Shown in pieces: positions 59,473 to 64,000 of a DNA stretch of 64,000 nt (positions are counted from its first letter, which is position 1; each line of letters opens with the position of its first letter). The stretch is from NCBI GenBank assembly GCA_012103535.1, contig WLWQ01000001.1, forward strand, positions 806,001-870,000, given 5' to 3'. The notes beneath the pieces are model-generated. The model saw nothing but the letters and a program-made list of their open reading frames with translations, had not been told where the DNA came from and ran no database searches. Source of the DNA: Pseudomonadales bacterium (GTDB taxonomy: Bacteria; Pseudomonadota; Gammaproteobacteria; Pseudomonadales; Pseudohongiellaceae). Both the position numbers and the translations under genes were made by a program.

Positions 59473-59976
59473 TTACAGGCTACTTGCTGGAACTCTCATT
59501 TCTTTATCTTGAATCTCCTTCATGTCAGTCATGAGGAGTTGCTTGCGATCTTGATTTTCAGCGATGCGTTTAACTTCACTTTTCGCGACCAGGTCGGCCA
59601 GACTAATTCCTTCGAGAAAAGTATGAATCTGATCACTCAGATCTTCCCATAGATAATGAGTCAAACATATTTCACCACCCTGACAATCACCGGCACCGCC
59701 ACATTTTGTGGTATCTACAGATTCATTTACGGCATCGATGATTTCCGCGATGTAGATTGCCTCGGATTGGCGCTCAAGTTCGTAACCGCCGCCGGGACCA
59801 CGCACACTGTTGACCAAGGCACTCTTTCTTAACTTGGAAAATAGCTGCTCCAAATAAGACAGTGAGATCGCCTGCCGCTGAGAAATATCCGCTAGACTGA
59901 TTGGGCCCTGATTCTTATGCAGCGCGAGGTCCAGCATAGCTGTTACCGCATATCGGCCTTTGGTTGTTAGACGCAT
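59473..59976 (-). CDS. iscR: Fe-S-sensing transcription regulator IscR
   Basis: 167 residues, Rrf2 family. The winged-helix domain includes [20 protein letters not shown] and [10 protein letters not shown]. The cluster ligands Cys92, Cys98, Cys104 and His107 match E. coli positions exactly. Holo-IscR represses the isc operon. A near-consensus type 1 IscR site overlaps the promoter directly upstream (60012-60044), so autorepression as in E. coli is very likely. Confidence 0.97.
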   Translation of the reverse strand: MRLTTKGRYAVTAMLDLALHKNQGPISLADISQRQAISLSYLEQLFSKLRKSALVNSVRGPGGGYELERQSEAIYIAEIIDAVNESVDTTKCGGAGDCQGGEICLTHYLWEDLSDQIHTFLEGISLADLVAKSEVKRIAENQDRKQLLMTDMKEIQDKEMRVPASSL

Positions 59977-60011
59977 GGAATAGCCTGTATCAAGTCTTAA
60001 TCGTAGGAGAA

Positions 60012-60044
60012 ATTATCGAATACCTAAGTAAAATAGTCAAGTAT
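60012..60044 (-). promoter_or_regulatory. isc operon promoter with overlapping type 1 IscR site
   Basis: On the minus strand a -35 box TTGACT (60035-60040) and -10 box GATAAT (60012-60017) are spaced by exactly 17 bases. The 25-base stretch 60020-60044 starts ATACTTGACTA and ends TTAGGTAT and matches 23 of 25 positions of the E. coli type 1 IscR consensus. The site covers the -35 and spacer, so bound holo-IscR should block RNA polymerase. Transcript start would lie about 30 bases before iscR. Confidence 0.88.
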
Positions 60045-60098
60045 AGCCGGGAGGCACAAAATGCCTGCTTTACAATTTAAGCCTTAAATATCAGATAG

Positions 60099-60647
60099 TT
60101 AGCTACGTTCGTAGACTATTGTCGATGGTGCCTTACCGAAATCGTCATCGATTTCATAGCCGAGAGATTTGGCAATTAAGGCAATAATGGCCAGGTGATG
60201 AGTGGAATGGCTGATCAGTCCCATCAATTCACGATCAAAGGTACTGGGAATTTCTGCCAGAGGGCTTTCAGGGTGAACGGTTTCCCGCACCTCTGCAGTT
60301 CTTCCGAGCACCTCAGTCAGATCTAAACACTCTATCCTCCTACTTACAGAAGTTAGAGCGAAGCTTGCAGCTTCCAGATTAGTCTCGATGGATTTATCTC
60401 TTTTTCGCTCATCGTAATCAATAACGCCGGATTGTAGTCCTGCAAAGAAGCAATGATAGCGATCGAGAATATGGCGCATATGAGCGCCGATTGAAGAAGT
60501 GGCTTCGGACTTGGATACAAAAGATTCTTGGTACAGTAATCCCAGAAGTTGTTCGCATTGTGTAATACAGTGTCGACAACCCGCGATTAACTGATTTGCA
60601 ACCTGCCCTGATGCTGGGCTGGAATCTACTGCTCTGGGATTTTTCAT
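60099..60647 (-). CDS. DinB-like helical protein
   Basis: About 182 residues. SIGAHMRHILDRYHCFFAG and LISHSTHHLAIIALIAKSLG are typical of DinB/YfiT four-helix proteins, whose three His residues hold a metal ion. The first and last helices contain such His residues here. DinB-like members include thiol-dependent transferases and detoxification enzymes. The ATG at 60647 is preferred; the frame is open to a GTG at 60722, but that leader lacks a ribosome site. Confidence 0.65.
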   Translation of the reverse strand: MKNPRAVDSSPASGQVANQLIAGCRHCITQCEQLLGLLYQESFVSKSEATSSIGAHMRHILDRYHCFFAGLQSGVIDYDERKRDKSIETNLEAASFALTSVSRRIECLDLTEVLGRTAEVRETVHPESPLAEIPSTFDRELMGLISHSTHHLAIIALIAKSLGYEIDDDFGKAPSTIVYERS

Positions 60648-60898
60648 TAAATGACCAATACCGCTTGCTATGGCACAATCCAGCCCAAGAGCTCGCTGCA
60701 CCTTGTTGTGACTATAGCACACCGCCTATAGCCCTACTATGATAGCGGCCGCAAAACCCACTCTGCTGTGCTATGTGTTAAGACCTCTAAACACACTTGT
60801 TTATTGCACAGGAATAAAGATTCTTATGTGCTACTTTTCACTATAACTGAAGTCTCCAGTCTCTCATTAATTAACTTAGTAAAACTTATTCCCAATCA

Positions 60899-61741
60899 AT
60901 GAAACCCGACTTACATTGTCACAGCTTTTACTCCGACGGAAATCATTCGCCAGACTTCCTCTTTAAACGTGCAGAAGAGAATGGAGTTACACATTTAGCG
61001 ATAACCGATCATGATTGCATCGATGCTTTCGAAAAACCCCTGGATGAATGTTATGAACTAACACTTATACCGGGGGTTGAGATCTCTAGCGATTGGGATA
61101 ACCAGGAAGTTCATCTGGTGGGATTAGGAATAGATTGGAAAAATCCACTCTTAAAAAATCTATTAATAGGACAACAATTAGCCCGAAAATCCCGGATTGA
61201 ATCGATTGATCAACTACTAAGCAAGAACGGCATTGACGGATTGATGAATTATTTAAACCAGTTGCCTTGCGTCGCTTACACCCGTAGTCATGTCGCAGAT
61301 TTCTTAGTTGATAGCGGGCATGTTAAGAATAAGCAAAAAGCCTTTAAGCAATATTTGGGAAAACGAAGCAAAGCCTATGTTCCGTTTAACTGGCAGACGC
61401 TAGCAACGGTAATTGAAACAATTCAAAAGGCAGATGGCATGGCAGTGCTCGCTCATCCTGGAAGATACTCGCTAAGTAAAAGGAAGATGGAATTACTGAT
61501 TGAGCAATTTGCTAAGCTTGGTGGCGATGGGATAGAAGTGAGTTATGGCGGTATCGATCCGATGATGCAAAAAAAATTGGAACTACTGGCCGACTCTTCT
61601 TCTTTATACGTTTCGATGGGATCTGACTTTCACAATGCTGAGGCACATTGGACCGACATCGGAAAATATCCAACTCCCAGTGCGGCAGCCATAAAAAATG
61701 CCATCTGGAATCATCCAAGATGGCATTTCGAAACTAGTTGA
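60899..61741 (+). CDS. PHP-domain phosphoesterase (RNase AM/YciV-like)
   Basis: 280 residues. The PHP metal motifs are DLHCHSFYSDG near the start, AITDHDCIDAFE, IPGVEISSDW, AVLAHPGRYSL and SMGSDFHNAE. Length and motifs match RNase AM (YciV/TrpH), which trims 5' ends of rRNA and hydrolyses 3',5'-nucleoside bisphosphates. In many gammaproteobacteria it sits next to a Sua5/YciO gene and trp genes; none is present here. It converges with the zinc-ribbon gene, 4 bp apart. Confidence 0.9.
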   Translation: MKPDLHCHSFYSDGNHSPDFLFKRAEENGVTHLAITDHDCIDAFEKPLDECYELTLIPGVEISSDWDNQEVHLVGLGIDWKNPLLKNLLIGQQLARKSRIESIDQLLSKNGIDGLMNYLNQLPCVAYTRSHVADFLVDSGHVKNKQKAFKQYLGKRSKAYVPFNWQTLATVIETIQKADGMAVLAHPGRYSLSKRKMELLIEQFAKLGGDGIEVSYGGIDPMMQKKLELLADSSSLYVSMGSDFHNAEAHWTDIGKYPTPSAAAIKNAIWNHPRWHFETS

Positions 61742-61745
61742 AATT

Positions 61746-62132
61746 TTACTTGCGTGTTAAGCCTGCAACTACATCGCGGAAAATATCCAACAATGTTTCA
61801 TGCTTGTAATCGGTGAACTCGCCAGCATCCATAAACATTCCATGCTCTTCACAAGCTTCATACTCCAAATGGCTTTGTTTCTTATCGTTCAACTTCACCA
61901 TTGGATCACCACAGCGTGGGCACTTAATATCTCTTACCGTGTTGTAGGTCTTTCCAACATCCGGATCACCGCTGTCCGCGAAATCAGCCATCCAGTCGCC
62001 TTTTAACTGTTCGGCTTCACCATTGTCGAACCATAGACCTTTACAACTATTGCATTTATCGATGATCACCTGACCCTGAAGGGTCTCGATCTTCAGTTCC
62101 TGCATCTCAGAATTGCACTTCGGACAGTCCAT
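61746..62132 (-). CDS. TFIIB-type zinc-ribbon protein
   Basis: 128 residues with two zinc sites. CPKC (3-6) with CNSC (27-30), then the GLWFDNGE turn, form the classic zf-TFIIB unit. A second incomplete unit comprises CPRC (71-74) and CEEHG (94-98) with MFMDAGEF in place of GLWFDNGE, so the unit is duplicated and partly diverged. Function unknown; perhaps nucleic-acid or protein binding. Confidence 0.85.
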   Translation of the reverse strand: MDCPKCNSEMQELKIETLQGQVIIDKCNSCKGLWFDNGEAEQLKGDWMADFADSGDPDVGKTYNTVRDIKCPRCGDPMVKLNDKKQSHLEYEACEEHGMFMDAGEFTDYKHETLLDIFRDVVAGLTRK

Positions 62133-62160
62133 CTATATCTCCTTAAACTGGGCTCTCTCA

Positions 62161-62307
62161 TTCAGAAGGCCCGAAACTCGCTGGTTTGAGCTCGCTTTTG
62201 CCATTTTCGGCAAAGATTTCAAGCTACCCAAAACCCGTACGGACCGCATTTTATCTAATATTCCGGAGGAAGACCAAGCCCAAATTTTGCTTTCTGAAAG
62301 TGTGTAA
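62161..62307 (+). pseudogene. Possible gene remnant upstream of the repeat protein
   Basis: An open frame with no ATG and no ribosome site encodes ETRWFELAFAIFGKDF, then KLPKTRTDRILSNIPEED and a TAA at 62305-62307. The composition (balanced charged and hydrophobic residues) looks like real protein, unlike chance frames nearby. It could be the C-terminal remnant of a lost gene or a small gene with a non-standard start. No family recognised. Confidence 0.3.
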
Positions 62308-62409
62308 AAACTGCACATTTATTAAGTCTTCATTCACATTCCAGGCGCTAATATTCGTAAAAAATAACCCATTGTAAGGAATTCTGACTCGTCAGATTGG
62401 AGGTAGATC

Positions 62410-63219
62410 ATGAATCGCTTGCGACTATTAGCTTTGATAGCGCTTCTTGGAACGTCTCAAACAACATTTGCGTTGACTGGCTCTGCCAACGTGAGCAGCG
62501 CCTGCGCTACCTTGGAGTTTATGGCCAAGATGGTGACGCTGAATGCCATGCTTCCCCATGACCTGGATGACATTTACGAGCTGGAAGACATGGAATATCA
62601 GTTAATGGAAATGAACAGCCTGGTATGCCAACCAGTAATTTTGACGGGTTACACCAGAGGCAATAGTACTTACAGTAATGGCTCGATCGTATCGGCGGAT
62701 CTTTACTATGACCCCTGGTTTTTTCCAAATGGGCAGTTATTTTTCCTCGCGCCAGGTGAAAACACGACTATTTACCACCCAAATGGTCGAGTAATGGCTT
62801 ACCACTGGATGCATGGTGATCAAGCCATCTTCTGGCCGAATGGTGAACTGGCTACGGAATATTTTCGTACCTTTGACGTAACCTGGTATTACCCCGATGG
62901 CAACATAATTACCTATGACGCAGGTTATTCCGGCGGACGTTGGTTCTATCCTTTTGGGCGTCTCGATGGCGGCATCGGGCAGGAAGCAATATCCAGTAAT
63001 TGGGGGTTAGAAGACGAAGATTTTACTTTTTTGAATTTTACCTCGGATGGATTTTTGTTCACGACGCGGGAGAGAATTCGGCGCAAACTAATTTTCGACG
63101 ATTTCGACTTGCTCGATGTACCAGGTGTATTGCTTCTAATAACGCGGCTATATCAATTTAATGACACCGCAAAGCAATTCACTCCGGCAGATGTGAATAT
63201 TACCGGGGCACCTTATTAG
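62410..63219 (+). CDS. Secreted MORN/YwqK-like repeat protein
   Basis: 269 residues with a signal peptide (LLALIALLGTSQTTFALT). Residues 85-190 contain six aromatic-P-(N/D)-G-x-hydrophobic units, YSNGSIV, FFPNGQL, YHPNGRV, FWPNGEL, YYPDGNI and FYPFGRL, spaced 18-19 residues apart, as in MORN and YwqK repeats. These build an elongated beta-sheet. A helical N-terminal part precedes the repeats and a C-terminal tail (LLDVPGVLLLITRLYQF) follows. Function unknown, probably envelope-associated. Ends at a terminator. Confidence 0.7.
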   Translation: MNRLRLLALIALLGTSQTTFALTGSANVSSACATLEFMAKMVTLNAMLPHDLDDIYELEDMEYQLMEMNSLVCQPVILTGYTRGNSTYSNGSIVSADLYYDPWFFPNGQLFFLAPGENTTIYHPNGRVMAYHWMHGDQAIFWPNGELATEYFRTFDVTWYYPDGNIITYDAGYSGGRWFYPFGRLDGGIGQEAISSNWGLEDEDFTFLNFTSDGFLFTTRERIRRKLIFDDFDLLDVPGVLLLITRLYQFNDTAKQFTPADVNITGAPY

Positions 63220-63260
63220 TTTCAGCAGGCTATTTTCAGAAGTTGTTTTATAAAACTCAG

Positions 63261-63289
63261 GCCGGTGAAATTCTCACCGGCTTTTGTTT
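63261..63289 (+). terminator. Rho-independent terminator
   Basis: GCCGGTGA/TCACCGGC, an 8-base GC-rich stem with a 5-base loop, followed by TTTTGTTT. It lies 41 bases after the repeat-protein stop and just before the end of the opposite-strand gene, so it may also serve that gene. Confidence 0.87.
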
Positions 63290-63298
63290 GAGTAATGA

Positions 63299-63997
63299 CT
63301 AGTAACTGTATTGCGCGGAACGACTCTCTAGTTCAGCGACATCGATTTCACCACTTTGACACTGCTGCACATCAATTTTGCTTAACACGTGAACCTTATC
63401 GGGCCTGCGATTAGCATTAACCTCATCTTCACCAAGACCTTTTAAAATTACCGAGATACTTTCATTTTCTGGCAGTGCTCTCAAAGTTGAACCGTAGTTA
63501 CACATGGCGACATACAGATTTCGTTCAAAGTCATTAACGTCTTCGTGCCAACGCTGAACATAGCGTTGTTCCGCAAGCTCAGTCTGTTCTCTCAACTCTG
63601 CTGCTTTCGCGATGGCCTGCTCCCGTAATGGTTCGAGACTCACTATCAATTCATCGAGACGAGTACTCAACTCAGACTCAACTGAAGAATCTGCGATTTG
63701 CTCTGAACTTTCTGCCGACCTCAAGTCAGCTTGGATCTGATTTATCTGGTCGATGTTGTCCTGCAAGCGTTCCCGCATCGCGTCTAAAACACTGCGCAAA
63801 ATTTCGTAATCTGACTCGTCTACATCTCCAAGTGCACGCAATGATCTCGCTGAATCCGAAGCTTGTTGAATTGCATTATTTACCATGAGCGAATAGTCGA
63901 CCTTGGCAATTCGCTCAAGCATGCTGTTATAGAAGCTGCTCGCTTCTTCTTCGTTGGTTTGTGGCGACAGAGAAGTAAGTGGAGTAGCACCCTGCAT
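63299..63997 (-). CDS. Coiled-coil protein of unknown function (start at window edge)
   Basis: At least 232 residues. The middle is strongly helical and probably coiled coil (YEILRSVLDAMRERLQDN and QIQADLRSAESSEQIA, then LREQAIAKAAELREQ). The C-terminal domain LYVAMCNYGSTLRALPEN, followed by VILKGLGEDEV and RRPDKVHVLSK, looks conserved and globular. No signal peptide is seen from the ATG at 63997, but only three bases remain upstream, so the frame may extend beyond the window and this could be the C-terminal part of a longer protein. Confidence 0.55.
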   Translation of the reverse strand: MQGATPLTSLSPQTNEEEASSFYNSMLERIAKVDYSLMVNNAIQQASDSARSLRALGDVDESDYEILRSVLDAMRERLQDNIDQINQIQADLRSAESSEQIADSSVESELSTRLDELIVSLEPLREQAIAKAAELREQTELAEQRYVQRWHEDVNDFERNLYVAMCNYGSTLRALPENESISVILKGLGEDEVNANRRPDKVHVLSKIDVQQCQSGEIDVAELESRSAQYSY

Positions 63998-64000
63998 AAG

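Overview
This 64 kb window comes from an aerobic, Gram-negative gammaproteobacterium, probably a free-living marine or aquatic heterotroph. The strongest taxonomic signal is the right half. There the minus strand carries the standard gammaproteobacterial run iscR-iscS-iscU-iscA-hscB-hscA-fdx-iscX, then ndk-rlmN-pilW-rodZ-ispG-hisS-yfgM-bamB-der. The type IV pilus lipoprotein PilW and the many c-type cytochromes and quinoproteins fit the oligotrophic marine gammaproteobacteria better than enterics. The sequence alone does not settle the genus. No rRNA, tRNA, CRISPR array, insertion sequence or prophage was recognised.

Layout. 0-4.3 kb: the start of a YczE-like membrane protein, a half-length asparaginase, a VOC protein and guaA-guaB (GMP synthesis), all on the minus strand. 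4.4-8.7 kb: a TMEM175-like channel, a parvulin-like isomerase, a HupE/UreJ-like membrane protein and a Baeyer-Villiger-type monooxygenase broken by a frameshift in a run of eight A. 8.7-16.6 kb: an accessory catabolic stretch with a cytochrome c', a secreted epoxide-hydrolase-like enzyme, a periplasmic methyltransferase-like protein, a class III aminotransferase, a lipoprotein amidohydrolase, two cupins, a lipoprotein cytochrome c and an AlkD-like protein. 16.7-19.8 kb: a periplasmic phosphatase, a possible CotH-like protein and a possible bestrophin-like protein. 19.9-32.5 kb: a redox region with a FixH/YtkA-like protein, a MauG-type di-haem peroxidase, two divergent PQQ dehydrogenases, an operon of an Ig-like secreted protein, a cytochrome c-copper monooxygenase fusion and a cytochrome c-quinoprotein fusion, then an NHL propeller related to peptide-amidating lyase and a secreted amidohydrolase. 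32.5-44.8 kb: mixed genes including an Omp85-like protein, a DAACS symporter, xseA, a MoaD-like protein with a BNR propeller, a DsbA-like protein, DoxX, an M18 aminopeptidase and a PLP dehydratase. 44.8-60 kb: the housekeeping block above. 60-64 kb: a DinB-like protein, a PHP phosphoesterase, a zinc-ribbon protein, a repeat protein and a coiled-coil protein reaching the window edge.

The 19.9-31 kb region is the best candidate for an undescribed system. One enzyme carries all six copper ligands expected of a PHM-type hydroxylase and has an N-terminal haem c. It is followed 13 bp later by a quinoprotein that also has an N-terminal haem c. The arrangement suggests a periplasmic hydroxylate-then-oxidise pathway feeding the respiratory chain; the substrate cannot be read from sequence. 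At nucleotide scale there are three further observations: a 14-pair hairpin that buries the xseA start codon, a diverged tandem copy of the 3' end of ispG, and a near-consensus IscR box overlapping a textbook promoter upstream of iscR.
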